DNA of 64,000 nt from Bradyrhizobium liaoningense (GCF_018130785.1 NZ_JAFCJT010000002.1:744001-808000), one strand, 5' to 3'. Counted from the first letter of the stretch, positions 28,164 to 36,006 are shown. Translations and numbers: made by a program. Notes: a model not told the origin generated them from the letters alone.

Positions 28164-28342
28164 GCGCTGCAGGCGATCATTTCGCTGTTTATAAAACCAC
28201 GGTCCATAGTCGACATATTAGAGCGACTCGATTTCATTCGCGTTGGGCTGAAGTCATCAGTCCACGGGTGTCGGCACGAGGCCGGCGAGCGCAGTCGGCT
28301 CACCTTCACAGGCAAGCGCGGCTGATTTTCTCGGAGATGACG

Positions 28343-28606
28343 ATGAAAAGAGCGGAGTCACCAGAGGTGGCCGCAGCCATACGGCAAATGATCTCGATCA
28401 AGGATGTACTCAAGCGGATCCCGATGAGTCGATCGACCCTGGAGCGCAAAGTTAAGGAAGGGACATTCCCAAGGATGTACTCGATTGCTCCGATGCGTGT
28501 CGGCTTCTTTCTCGACGAAGTGCTGCAGTGGCAGGCGGATCTGATTCAGAACGAGATCAGACCTAACGAAACTGTGCGCGTACTCGTACGCGGTCGCAGT
28601 TTTTGA
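28343..28606 (+). CDS. AlpA-like phage/island regulatory protein
   Basis: An 87-aa protein with MISIKDVLKRIPMSRSTLER, then KVKEGTFPRMYSIAPMRVGF and LDEVLQWQADLI, the winged-HTH pattern of AlpA (prophage CP4-57 regulator) family proteins, which control excision or integrase expression of islands. The ATG at 28343 has GGAG six bases upstream; an ATG two codons earlier is too close. It lies at the tRNA-proximal end, where an integrase gene is usual, but none is found. Confidence 0.8.
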   Translation: MKRAESPEVAAAIRQMISIKDVLKRIPMSRSTLERKVKEGTFPRMYSIAPMRVGFFLDEVLQWQADLIQNEIRPNETVRVLVRGRSF

Positions 28607-28762
28607 AAAAGGCCCCCCAAAGGCCCCCCGGGAACGCTTCTAAATGTTCGTGCAAGGAAAGCACTATAATTTGCGAGGGATTTTGCGGACGACCTGCAGT
28701 ATCAAATACTGCAACGTCAAAAATCAATGCACCAAATCAAGTCATTGATTTTACTGTAGTTT

Positions 28763-28809
28763 TGGTCGGGGCAGCTGGATTCGAACCAACGACCTGCAGT
28801 ACCCAAAAC
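28763..28809 (-). repeat. attR-like 47-bp repeat inside tRNA-Pro
   Basis: Identical to 23447-23493. Here it is the 3' 47 bases of the complete tRNA gene. Confidence 0.92.
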
Positions 28810-28839
28810 TGCCGCGCTACCAGGCTGCGCTATACCCCG
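28763..28839 (-). tRNA. tRNA-Pro (anticodon UGG)
   Basis: The reverse complement begins CGGGGTATAGCGCAGCCTGG and ends GAATCCAGCTGCCCCGACCA. The anticodon stem GCAGT/ACTGC encloses TTTGGGT, giving anticodon TGG, and CCA is encoded. It serves as integration site for the island downstream of its 3' end and stays intact. Confidence 0.97.
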
Positions 28840-28928
28840 AATGTCCGGCGAGCCCCGTCGATACACGCTTCCCAAAGCGCCAGCAAGCTCCCTCAGCCGC
28901 CGGGCTGGCTACGCCGCTCCCGATGGCC

Positions 28929-29411
28929 CTATTTGGTGCCGAACAGCGGGTGGCCGACGCGGTCGCCGGGACGGATGCCGTATTTCTGAGCCGTTCCCGC
29001 CACCACCTCCAGGACGGCCCGCGCGGGCCCCTGGGACGAGATGATCTTGGTCGACAGCGGTTCGGTGTTTTCGGCGATGCGCAGGATGCGGCCGTCGGCA
29101 CGGATGAAGATCATGTCGAGCGAGACGTAGGTGTTCTTCATCCACATCGACACTTCCTGCTCGGGCTTGAAGTCGAACAGCATGCCTTTGCCGTCGGCCA
29201 GTTCCTTGCGGTACATCAGCCCGGTCTGCTTCTCCTCCTCGGTCGTCGCCATTTCCACCGAGAACACCTGCACGCCGTTCCTGGTGACGATCTCGAGCGG
29301 CTGGAAGCTGGCGGCGCCGGCGGGCGCGCTCGCGACGGCACAGCCGGCGACGAGGATGGCGGCCAGCCAGCCCCTCGCAATGGACCAGACGGCCTTTCGG
29401 TCAAGATTCAT
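28929..29411 (-). CDS. DUF192 family secreted protein
   Basis: A 160-aa protein. The signal peptide or lipoprotein-like N-terminus (AAILVAGCAVASAPAGA) is followed by the DUF192 core: FSVEMATTEEEKQTGLMYRK, MLFDFKPEQEVSMWMKNTY, LDMIFIRADGRI and an ending RPGDRVGHPLF. Broadly conserved, function unknown. Start 29411 puts the signal peptide at the N-terminus. Confidence 0.88.
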   Translation of the reverse strand: MNLDRKAVWSIARGWLAAILVAGCAVASAPAGAASFQPLEIVTRNGVQVFSVEMATTEEEKQTGLMYRKELADGKGMLFDFKPEQEVSMWMKNTYVSLDMIFIRADGRILRIAENTEPLSTKIISSQGPARAVLEVVAGTAQKYGIRPGDRVGHPLFGTK

Positions 29412-29558
29412 GGGACGGTACTCGAGGGGGCGTGGAACTGAAGCAGTCCTTACGCGGCGACTGTGACAAAAGCCAGAGGCGCGCTGGCCGGCCAGCGCGC
29501 CTCTTGTCACGATTGCGGGAACTGGCGGCCGGCGGCCGCTAGTGCGACTGCAAGCCTT

Positions 29559-30218
29559 CTAGTGCGAAGAAAGCCCTGGCGATCCCGTCTCGGGATGGAT
29601 CTCGGCCGCCATCATGCCCTTGGAGCCGGGCCCGAAGCGGACCAGGACATATTGGCCGGGCCTGAGCTCGGTCATGCCGAAGCGGCGCAGCGTCTCCATG
29701 TGCACGAAGATGTCGGGCGTGCCCTCGCCGCAGGTCAGGAAACCGAAGCCGCGCAGGCGGTTGAACCATTTGACCTGTGCCCGCTCCAGCCCGCTGGTCG
29801 CGGTCACCGTGACATGGGTGCGCGGCGGCAGCATCTGCGCCGGATGGATCGCGGTCGACTCGTCCATCGAGACCACGCGGAAGGCCTGGTAGCCCTTGGC
29901 GCGCTGGATGCACTCGACGACGATGCGGGCGCCCTCGTAGGCCGTCTGGAAGCCGTCGCGCCTGAGCACGGTGACGTGCAGGAGCACGTCCGGCCAACCA
30001 TTGTCGGGAACTATGAAGCCGTAGCCCTTTGAAGCGTCGAACCATTTAATGACGCCGTGAACCTCGACGAGGTTGGCGCTGCCCTCACCGAGTCCGGTGA
30101 ACGGGCTGAGCGCGCTATCGCGACCACCGCCGCCGTGTTCGCCCACAGCGGGAACTCCGATTTTCTTGGACTCAAATCCGTCCGACGACCCCATAACCCC
30201 GGACCCCACACTGCCCAT
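29559..30218 (-). CDS. Protein with two cold-shock domains
   Basis: A 219-aa protein. The first CSD lies at about residues 52-115 (GVIKWFDASKGYGFIVPDN) and the second at about 146-210 (AQVKWFNRLRGFGFLT, DIFVHMETLRRFG). Both have the RNP1/RNP2-like aromatic motifs that bind single-stranded nucleic acid. The tandem arrangement is typical of alphaproteobacterial cold-shock proteins. The N-terminal 50 residues are Gly/Ser-rich and could be an over-long start; ATG at 30194 is an alternative. Confidence 0.92.
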   Translation of the reverse strand: MGSVGSGVMGSSDGFESKKIGVPAVGEHGGGGRDSALSPFTGLGEGSANLVEVHGVIKWFDASKGYGFIVPDNGWPDVLLHVTVLRRDGFQTAYEGARIVVECIQRAKGYQAFRVVSMDESTAIHPAQMLPPRTHVTVTATSGLERAQVKWFNRLRGFGFLTCGEGTPDIFVHMETLRRFGMTELRPGQYVLVRFGPGSKGMMAAEIHPETGSPGLSSH

Positions 30219-30393
30219 TGCAACCCGCCTCAGCGGCGGCGCCGAATCACGCGTCTTAAGAGAATATTCTCAATTCGACGCGATGCGAATCTTTCGACTC
30301 AAAAGATAACACTCCCGGTTGAGACGCATAGAAAAAAAAGAGATTCGCCGGAACCTATGAACAGCTTGCACAGCCGCGAATCAAATTGATGCC

Positions 30394-31155
30394 TCAATTT
30401 GCGACAAAGGGCCCGAGAGTCTCGCCGATGTCGTGGCGGATGACGAGATCGGCGATGTCGTCCTGATCGGTCGGCTCGCGATTGATGATCACCAGACGTG
30501 CACCGGCGTTCTTCGCCATCATCGGAAAGCCCGCCGCCGGCCACACCACGAGCGAGGAACCGATCGCGATGAAGAGGTCGCAGGCTTGCGACAGCGCAGT
30601 CGCGCGCTGCATTTCGTCCTCGGGCATCATCTGCCCGAACGAGATCGTCGCGGTCTTCACCGGCTCGTCGCACGCGGTACAATTGGGTGCGCCGCCATCT
30701 TCGTCGAAACGTTGCTTCACCCAGTCGAGCTGATAGGCCTGCCCGCATCCGATGCAGCGCGCATAGGTGGTATTGCCGTGAAGCTCGATCACATGCTCGG
30801 CCGCAAAGCCCGAAGCCTGGTGCAGATTGTCGATGTTCTGGGTGATGACGGCAGGAATCTTGCCGGCGCGGTAGAGCGAGGCGAGCGCGCGATGACCGCG
30901 GCCGGGCCTGGCCGCGGCGAAGACCGCCTCCATCGCGAAGCGGCGGCGCCACGATTCGTCGCGCGCCGACTGGCTGGCGACGAATTCGTCGAACGGGATC
31001 GGACGGTTGCGCGTCCAGATTCCGCCCGGCGAGCGGAAGTCCGGGATGCCGCATTCGGTGGAGATGCCCGCGCCGGTGAACGGCACGATGGTCCTGGATT
31101 CGGCGATCATGTCGCCGAGTCGTTCGACGCCGCTACGAAGATCCGATGCAAGCAC
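30394..31155 (-). CDS. Sir2 family NAD-dependent protein deacylase
   Basis: A 253-aa protein. It has the NAD-binding GAGISTECGIPDFRSPGG, TQNIDNLHQ, the catalytic histidine in IELHGNT, and two zinc CxxC pairs (CIGC, CTAC). It removes acetyl or acyl groups from lysines using NAD. The GTG at 31155 is preferred because GGGAGG lies six bases before it; an in-frame ATG at 31200 lacks one. Cytoplasmic and apparently monocistronic. Confidence 0.94.
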   Translation of the reverse strand: MLASDLRSGVERLGDMIAESRTIVPFTGAGISTECGIPDFRSPGGIWTRNRPIPFDEFVASQSARDESWRRRFAMEAVFAAARPGRGHRALASLYRAGKIPAVITQNIDNLHQASGFAAEHVIELHGNTTYARCIGCGQAYQLDWVKQRFDEDGGAPNCTACDEPVKTATISFGQMMPEDEMQRATALSQACDLFIAIGSSLVVWPAAGFPMMAKNAGARLVIINREPTDQDDIADLVIRHDIGETLGPFVAN

Positions 31156-31390
31156 TCGCGGCCTCCCGTGTTGGCCTTGCGCCAGCCACACCATGCGCAA
31201 GCGACAAGATCGTTGACGCTGTTATCCACTGCCGCGCAAGAATCGCGCAAGCCGCGGTCGGCAATTTTTTCCGACCTTCGCTTATCACAATCCTGCAATG
31301 CCTCCTCCCCATTGACGCCCCAATCAGAAGCGCCAATGCATGTGTAGACGCGACTCAACGTGATTGCGGCGGCAGTGCGTGAGTTCAGCG

Positions 31391-31417
31391 GTGCACACAT
31401 ATTGAAGTGCACACATA
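31391..31417. promoter_or_regulatory. Direct repeat upstream of the 54-aa gene, possible operator
   Basis: GTGCACACATA occurs at 31391-31401 and 31407-31417, a 16-base period, 25 bases before the ATG at 31442. Position and spacing suggest a binding site or a leader element. Inference only. Confidence 0.4.
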
Positions 31418-31441
31418 CTGACGTGTAGAGGGGATTTGACA

Positions 31442-31606
31442 ATGACCGAAGACGAACAACGCAAAATCCGCGAACGCGAAGAGATCGCCGCCCGTGTTGC
31501 CGCCTTCCGTGCCACGCAGGAAAAATTCAAGCGCGAGCGCGAAGAGTATTTCGTTTCGACGCTCGACAATGCGCGCAAGGTCGAGCGGCCCTCGCTCTGG
31601 CCATAA
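31442..31606 (+). CDS. Small charged helical protein (54 aa)
   Basis: ATG at 31442 with GAGGGG upstream. The product, MTEDEQRKIREREEIAARV through DNARKVERPSLWP, is a highly charged helix. It is followed after 26 bases by a strong terminator, which supports a real transcription unit. It has no known family and is too short for many gene finders. Confidence 0.7.
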   Translation: MTEDEQRKIREREEIAARVAAFRATQEKFKREREEYFVSTLDNARKVERPSLWP

Positions 31607-31632
31607 CGCAGCTCCGATCGCCACGCATGAAA

Positions 31633-31659
31633 AAAGCCCGGAGCATCGCTCCGGGCTTT
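31633..31659. terminator. Bidirectional terminator between convergent genes
   Basis: AAAGCCCGGAGC and GCTCCGGGCTTT form a 12-bp stem with a three-base loop and A/T runs on both sides. It serves the 54-aa gene (plus) and the Tyr-rich protein gene (minus). Confidence 0.88.
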
Positions 31660-31674
31660 TCGCTTCTTCAGCCG

Positions 31675-31962
31675 TTACCAATGACGGTAGTAGTGGCGCC
31701 GGTGGTAGTACGGCCCATCGCCATAATAGGCATACGGGCCAGGGCTGTAATAGGCGGGCCCGCCGTAATAGCCGTAGCCCGGACCATAATAGCCGTACGG
31801 ATGGGACGCTGCGACTGCGCCGGCGGTGATCGCGCCGGCGGCGAGGCCGAATGCGAGGCCCGGGCCAATGCCGCGACCGCCTGCCTGCGCAGGTGCCGGC
31901 ACCGCGATCGCGGTCACGCCGACGGCTGCAACGGTGGCCAGAACTGCCAGTGTTTTCTTCAT
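31675..31962 (-). CDS. Secreted Gly/Tyr-rich small protein
   Basis: A 95-aa protein with a signal peptide (KKTLAVLATVAAVGVTAIAV to PAQA), a Gly/Ala segment, then Tyr/Gly/Pro repeats (GYYGPGYGYYGGPAYYSPGP) ending in His/Arg/Tyr. This type is very common in Bradyrhizobium. Surface or periplasmic, role unknown. Start 31962 is set by the signal peptide. Confidence 0.8.
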   Translation of the reverse strand: MKKTLAVLATVAAVGVTAIAVPAPAQAGGRGIGPGLAFGLAAGAITAGAVAASHPYGYYGPGYGYYGGPAYYSPGPYAYYGDGPYYHRRHYYRHW

Positions 31963-32137
31963 GATTCTCCTCCTTCGCGTCTCGTCGGGACAACGTCGGA
32001 GGCCTGCGATGGTTGCGCGCAGGCGTGGAACCCGGATGGCAGAAAAATATCGGCACGACGGGAACGAAAGCCCGCTCCGTGGATTGCATCTTCGAGTGCG
32101 GAAGCCTCCGCCATCCGGTAGAGGCGACAGCACGAAG

Positions 32138-32175
32138 ACCCCGTCAGCATCTCCGCGATGCTGGCGGGGTTTTTG
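32138..32175 (+). terminator. Strong terminator without an upstream plus-strand gene
   Basis: ACCCCG-CAGCAT pairs with ATGCTG-CGGGGT (one bulged base in each arm region) around CTCCGCG, followed by TTTTTGG. No plus-strand gene lies between 31606 and here, so it may end a small RNA. Confidence 0.75.
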
Positions 32176-32243
32176 GTTTCACGGGCAACAAATGGCAGCA
32201 GACATCAACGGCTGCCAACGGGACGGATGCCAAGGAGGAGACA

Positions 32244-32474
32244 TTGCCGCTATCCGCTTTGCTGGGGCGTATCCGCAGGCTCGTTCCCAAATCCCGCGAC
32301 CGGCACTACGACGAGATCGTCCGCAACTTCGGTGTCGGCGCGCTGCGCCCGCCGCCGACGCCGATGAGCGACGGCGAGCTGGCACGGGCCATCGCCGAAT
32401 TCCTCAAGGAGCAGCCGTCCAGCTCGTCCGTTGCGACCCTCGGCCGGCGGCTCGACCCCTCCTCTCCGCTCTGA
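32244..32474 (+). CDS. Small hypothetical protein with TTG start (76 aa)
   Basis: The TTG at 32244 follows AAGGAGGAG directly (five-base spacing), which decides the start. The product is basic and soluble: SALLGRIRRLVPKSRDRHYD, then FGVGALRPPPTPMSDGELAR and a C-terminal helix with LKEQPSSSSVATLGRRLDP. Not recognised. Confidence 0.6.
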   Translation: MPLSALLGRIRRLVPKSRDRHYDEIVRNFGVGALRPPPTPMSDGELARAIAEFLKEQPSSSSVATLGRRLDPSSPL

Positions 32475-32551
32475 ACGAGATTGTCTTTGCGAGCGGGGAA
32501 CGAATGTTTCGCGCGCACGTTGAGCCATCTTCACGCAAATTGAGATCCGAC

Positions 32552-32677
32552 ATGCCCGCGTGGCTCGAAGTTCTGCTCAACCTGTCCGGCTATGCCGGCT
32601 TCGTCGCGATCGCGAGCCGCGGCACCGCGTGCCCCGGCAATTCCGCCGACGAGTCCATCTACAACGGCGAGCGCTAA
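32552..32677 (+). CDS. Micro-protein (41 aa)
   Basis: MPAWLEVLLNLSGYAGFVAI, then ASRGTACPGNSADESIYNGER. One short hydrophobic helix. The ribosome site is weak (GAGATCC). It overlaps the stop of the convergent gene by four bases. Plausible rather than proven. Confidence 0.4.
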   Translation: MPAWLEVLLNLSGYAGFVAIASRGTACPGNSADESIYNGER

Positions 32678-32871
32678 TTCGTGTGGGGCGCCTGGCCTGC
32701 CGTGCGCACCAGCCTGTCGGCCTTGACCGCAACGCGCGTGTCCTCGAGTTGCGGCCGCAGCGAGAAGCTGATCACCACGAAAGCGAGACAGAACAGCGAA
32801 CCGACGATGGCGACGCGCCGGTAGGTATGGCGGTCGCCCTGATAAAAGGATGGTTCTGAAAAAGGTGTCAT
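32674..32871 (-). CDS. Small single-TM protein (65 aa)
   Basis: The start at 32871 gives MTPFSEPSFYQGDRHTYRR, one helix (VAIVGSLFCLAFVVISFSL) and a polar tail (ADRLVRTAGQAPHTN). Not recognised. Confidence 0.6.
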   Translation of the reverse strand: MTPFSEPSFYQGDRHTYRRVAIVGSLFCLAFVVISFSLRPQLEDTRVAVKADRLVRTAGQAPHTN

Positions 32872-33210
32872 GCAAACTTGCTTCTTGGCAAAGTCGTTTT
32901 CTTGTCCTTGCAAGAACACCTATCGCAAGCAGCGGCGAGCGCAACGCGATTGGGCTTTTAACCTAACCGAATAGGGTTATCGGCTTTCCCGCAAACGTTC
33001 GTTAGGAGTTTGCGCAAGCCGCTGGATTCCGGCGAACCGTTTCAACGCAAGGAGCCGCTGGTACGGCTTTGTTCCAGCTTCGCCTGCATTTCGTTCTCAA
33101 AGAACGAATCGGACTCGAAGAAATCAGCGCGGAGCGACTCTTAACAAGTGGTGTCGATCGCCGCGAAAGCGAACGCACGAACGCAGCGCGCCCGATCACA
33201 ACGAGCCCGA
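32872..33210. other. Gene-less stretch with interspersed repeat copy B
   Basis: No supported gene. Contains the repeat at 33084-33145 and an AT-rich segment (32870-32990) that probably holds the promoter of the 65-aa gene. Confidence 0.5.
33084..33145. repeat. Interspersed repeat copy B
   Basis: CTGCATTTCGTTCTCAAAGA, ACGAATCGG, a short variable part, then AAATCAGCGCGGAGCGACTC and TTAAC. It is about 85 percent identical by eye to copy C at 33470-33529. TTCGTTC and GAACGAA form a small hairpin. Confidence 0.75.
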
Positions 33211-33339
33211 TCACTCCGTGTCGTCGGGCTTCAGTGGAGGCGGCACCTGCGGCACCGATGGCCTGCCTTTGCGCAGCCGTTTGTGCCTGTCGTACCAGAA
33301 CACTTTCACGATCTCGGCGAGATACCAGCACGCATTCAT
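33211..33339 (-). CDS. Micro-protein between repeat copies (42 aa)
   Basis: ATG at 33339 with GGAGAGTGAC upstream (good site). Sequence: MNACWYLAEIVKVFWYDRHK followed by a basic/Pro tail RLRKGRPSVPQVPPPLKP. Possibly a membrane-active or lineage-specific peptide. Function unknown. Confidence 0.5.
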   Translation of the reverse strand: MNACWYLAEIVKVFWYDRHKRLRKGRPSVPQVPPPLKPDDTE

Positions 33340-33469
33340 GTCACTCTCCCTCGCCTCATTCCGTAGCGAGGACAGGAGGGGCGGGACTGTGCGAAGCATC
33401 ACGCTCTCGCACTGTGACAAGGCATGTCCCGCATCGACACAGAAGGCACGTCTTGTTCTGCATCCGACT

Positions 33470-33529
33470 CCATTTCGTTCGCAAAGAACGAATCGGAGGC
33501 GAGAAAATCAGCGCGACGCGACTCCTAAC
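33470..33529. repeat. Interspersed repeat copy C
   Basis: CCATTTCGTTCGCAAAGAAC, GAATCGG, then AAAATCAGCGCGACGCGACT and CCTAAC. Matches copy B in the same orientation 386 bases away. Confidence 0.75.
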
Positions 33530-33685
33530 GATCGATGAAGGCGCGCGCCGTCACGTCTTCATCGGCAAGATTTTCAACGCCAAGATTTTGACGTCAGGAT
33601 TTCAACGTCAAGATTTTCAACGGCAACACTCTTCGTCGGAACGAGATCGCGCTTGCCGGTCGCCGTCCTGGCCCGCCGGCGCTCC

Positions 33686-33823
33686 TCACGCCGCTCGCTT
33701 GGCGTTGCCCTTCTCGGAAAAACATTCGAGGATCTGGATGCGGAGCTCTTCCGCGGCCGGGCCCTCGACCTTCCTGAGCTGATTCCAGAGCCTGATCACT
33801 TCGCGCTGTTTCTCGATGGTCAT
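33686..33823 (-). CDS. Small helical hypothetical protein (45 aa)
   Basis: The ATG at 33823 is preceded by GGAGGTGACGC, an excellent ribosome site. The product, MTIEKQREVIRLWNQLRKVE, then GPAAEELRIQILECFSEKG and a short basic end, is a compact two-helix protein. Not recognised. The overlapping longer frame in another register is not believable. Confidence 0.65.
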   Translation of the reverse strand: MTIEKQREVIRLWNQLRKVEGPAAEELRIQILECFSEKGNAKRAA

Positions 33824-34169
33824 GCGTCACCTCCAACGTGATGACCAACTAGAACAAAATAGGAACAAAAAGTCCAGCCCTTCGCGCACGATTTCCCGTG
33901 CAATCCCATCGAACCTTTTGGGCGTAGCGCAGGACCATGGAAGCTGGGGGATTTCCGCGCCCGGCCACATGCAGCGCCGCCTGACGAACACTGCCTCGCC
34001 GCAGCGCTGTTGCTTTTTGGATTTTCAACCTTAAGTTCGGGACACGGCCGGCGGCCAGGCGCTGAAATCCCATCGCCGCCAGCCAAGAGAACCCCGTGCG
34101 CAAGCGCGGGGTTTTTCTTTTGGGAACGCGCCGTCGCCCTCCCCGTTAGCCATTCCGGAGCGAGGGACC
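33824..34169. other. Gene-less stretch ending in an orphan terminator
   Basis: No coding frame on the plus strand leads into the terminator at 34091-34118. A small RNA could be encoded between about 33.9 and 34.12 kb. Otherwise empty. Confidence 0.4.
34091..34118 (+). terminator. Strong terminator without an upstream plus-strand gene
   Basis: ACCCCGTGC-GCAA-GCGCGGGGT followed by TTTTCTTTT. The T-run is on the plus side. Confidence 0.8.
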
Positions 34170-34397
34170 GTGACCAGGAAATTCTACGCCGTCGAGGTGG
34201 TTCGTCAGATCGAGGAGACCGTGGAGATCATGGTCGAGGCCCCCGACGAGACCACAGCGCACGATGCGGCGCTTGTGCACCTGAAGGCGCGCGGCTCCGA
34301 ATATCAGTGGCTCAATCCCAAATGCGAATTCATCGTCTGGCGCGAGCGCCAGATCGATCCGCCGGCGATCATCGATGTGTCGGTATCGCCGGAGTAG
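34170..34397 (+). CDS. Small hypothetical protein with GTG start (75 aa)
   Basis: The GTG at 34170 has GGAG and GAGGGA upstream. The product is a small alpha/beta protein, TRKFYAVEVVRQIEETVEIM followed by VEAPDETTAHDAALVHLKAR and a beta C-terminus. It looks like one soluble domain. A weak hairpin with TTCTTCTTT near 34482-34514 may terminate it. Confidence 0.65.
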   Translation: MTRKFYAVEVVRQIEETVEIMVEAPDETTAHDAALVHLKARGSEYQWLNPKCEFIVWRERQIDPPAIIDVSVSPE

Positions 34398-34690
34398 CGG
34401 CCGGAACGAATGTCCCCGCCCCGCGTTGTCAGGCCGAATTCAGTGGTGCCGGTGGCTGTGCGACGCCACTGTCCAGCTTTGAGAAGCCTCGGTCCCAACG
34501 CCGGGGTTCTTCTTTGCGGCCCGCTCGAACACAAGGCAGCGAACAGCAAAGCAGCCACGCGGGCGTTACACCGGGTGGCTGCTTTGACGACTGTCCGCTC
34601 CGCGTAAGATTCCGTCGCCGTTATCTCAACCGCCAGACGGCGGGCAACGTTCCAGCGTGCGGCAAATTTGTGTGCGGCCCCTGTTCATCG

Positions 34691-34867
34691 TCAGACCGGC
34701 AGATTGTCGTTCATCCCCGGCGGGAGTTCGCCTTGCGCGGTCCGCTCGGCGAGGAGCATCCTTTCGGCCTCATACCAGAAAGTGTCCATCCTCCCCGCGG
34801 GTTCGCCGGCTTCCCTCCAGAGATGATAGGCGCGGTCCCGGATCTCTTCCTCGCTCAGGCTGGCCAT
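34691..34867 (-). CDS. DUF2934 domain protein (58 aa)
   Basis: MASLSEEEIRDRAYHLWREA followed by GEPAGRMDTFWYEAERMLL: the IRxRAYxLWxxxGxPxGRxxxxWxxAE pattern is the DUF2934 signature. ATG at 34867 with AGGGAG upstream. Small cytoplasmic protein of unknown role, often in many copies in rhizobia. Confidence 0.85.
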   Translation of the reverse strand: MASLSEEEIRDRAYHLWREAGEPAGRMDTFWYEAERMLLAERTAQGELPPGMNDNLPV

Positions 34868-35004
34868 GTCACGTCTCCCTTTCGGAAGCAAAGCCTGACG
34901 ACGCCCGAGAGTTCCCTATCCGTGTCCAACCCAGCCGGTGGGTCGTTGCGGCGCCCCGCGACGGGAGCCGCCGCGACGACGTCGCGAGCCGCTTGGCGAG
35001 CCCC

Positions 35005-35301
35005 TTAGACGGAGTCCTTGGCCACCTTCAGGGGCGAAGCCTTCACCGACTTGCTCGCCGGCTTCGCCGCGAACTGCATCGGCTCCTTGGTGAAGGGATT
35101 GACGCCCATGCGGGCTTCGGTCGCCGGCTTGTTCACCACCGACATCTTCACGAAGCCGGGGATGACGAACTCGCCGGACTCGTTGAGCTCCTTGTAGCCG
35201 ACCGTCGCCATGTACTCGATGACCGACTTCACGTCGTTCTTCGACAGCTGCGTGCCCTCGGCAATTGCATCAATCAATTGAGTCTTCGTCATCTTCGCCA
35301 T
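35005..35301 (-). CDS. HU family DNA-binding protein
   Basis: A 98-aa protein: MAKMTKTQLIDAIAEGTQLS, KNDVKSVIEYMATVGYKEL, the beta-arm part VIPGFVKMSVVNKPATEARM with GVNPFTKEPMQFAAKPA. This is an HU-like nucleoid protein with the R-x-G-x-N-P-x-T arm motif; a Lys-rich tail follows. It starts at 35301 with AAGGAATTC upstream. Its promoter lies in the gene-less 400 bases upstream. Confidence 0.93.
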   Translation of the reverse strand: MAKMTKTQLIDAIAEGTQLSKNDVKSVIEYMATVGYKELNESGEFVIPGFVKMSVVNKPATEARMGVNPFTKEPMQFAAKPASKSVKASPLKVAKDSV

Positions 35302-35703
35302 GTCTGAATTCCTTTTGTGCGGGCGAGCAGATCCTGCTCAGGACGCGGCCGAACCACGCAAGTGTGATGCTGATTCACGCCGGAGGTCATGAAGTCACGG
35401 GGCTTAGAACCCATTGAGGCCCAAAACACAAGCATGGCTTGTGCGGGGGTTCCACCCCCTTCCCGCGAAAGATGTCGCAGCATGCACCGTGTTCTTCTTG
35501 AACCATTCTGCCGCTGGCGCGTCTAACTAATTGAAGTCCCCAAGCTTCACCCCATCAGCGAGCCCCGCTTCCCCCAGGCGGGGCTTTCGCTTTCTCCACA
35601 GCGTCATGGCCGTAAAACCTGTGGCCCGGCACGCGTCGTTCAGACTTCAGTAACCCAACCCCGCCACTCTCTCTTCAGTGTCGTTGCGTTGGAGTACCCC
35701 ACA
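35302..35703. other. Gene-less stretch between HU and the 100-aa gene
   Basis: Holds the HU promoter (minus) and an orphan plus-strand terminator at 35561-35592. No coding frame is supported. Confidence 0.45.
35561..35592 (+). terminator. Terminator without an upstream plus-strand gene
   Basis: AGCCCCGC (35561-35568) and GCGGGGCT (35578-35585) with a nine-base loop, followed by TTCGCTTT. Possible end of a small RNA starting near 35.45 kb. Confidence 0.6.
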
Positions 35704-36006
35704 GTGCTGGATTTTAACGAGCTGCGTGAACTCGCGGCTGATGTTCGTGTTTTCGTCGACGTCGCCGAAGACAAGGCCGAAGCTCTTCGTGCCGTCATCA
35801 GGGCTTACGACGTGGTGTTGGCCATCTTCCCTGCTCACGAAGGCATGGGCCTCCACGTCATCAAGGGCAAAGAGATCCTGGACAAGATCGCAAAATCACG
35901 AAGCCATGCGATCTACAGCCACACGGCCATCGCGGTTCCGGACCTCGAGCATGCGGAAGTGCTCAAGGTCCTGACGGCGCCCGTCGAGCAACGGATTGCA
36001 GCGTAG
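35704..36006 (+). CDS. Hypothetical protein with GTG start (100 aa)
   Basis: The GTG at 35704 has GGAG eight bases upstream. An alpha/beta soluble protein: LDFNELRELAADVRVFVDVA, AIFPAHEGMGLHVIKGKEIL and a C-terminal helix. Not recognised. It is followed by a clear terminator, so it forms its own transcription unit. Confidence 0.65.
   Translation: MLDFNELRELAADVRVFVDVAEDKAEALRAVIRAYDVVLAIFPAHEGMGLHVIKGKEILDKIAKSRSHAIYSHTAIAVPDLEHAEVLKVLTAPVEQRIAA

Larger units (their letters stand above)
23494..28762. mobile_element. Genomic island inserted at tRNA-Pro, about 5.3 kb
   Basis: Bounded by the 47-bp direct repeats. Contents from the tRNA end: AlpA-like regulator, XRE regulator, RloC-like ATPase, DUF6615-like protein, and a 106-aa hypothetical protein. 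Base composition is visibly less GC-rich than the surroundings and codon use is less biased. No integrase or recombinase is visible, so the island is either a non-autonomous (satellite-like) element or a decayed one. Confidence 0.85.

Noticed and set aside
31385..32089. 234-aa minus-strand frame
   Set aside because: Overlaps the terminator and the Tyr-rich secreted protein in another register; no signal or motif.
33594..33848. 84-aa minus-strand frame
   Set aside because: Another register of the same strand holds a 45-aa gene with an excellent ribosome site, and the longer frame has low-complexity composition.
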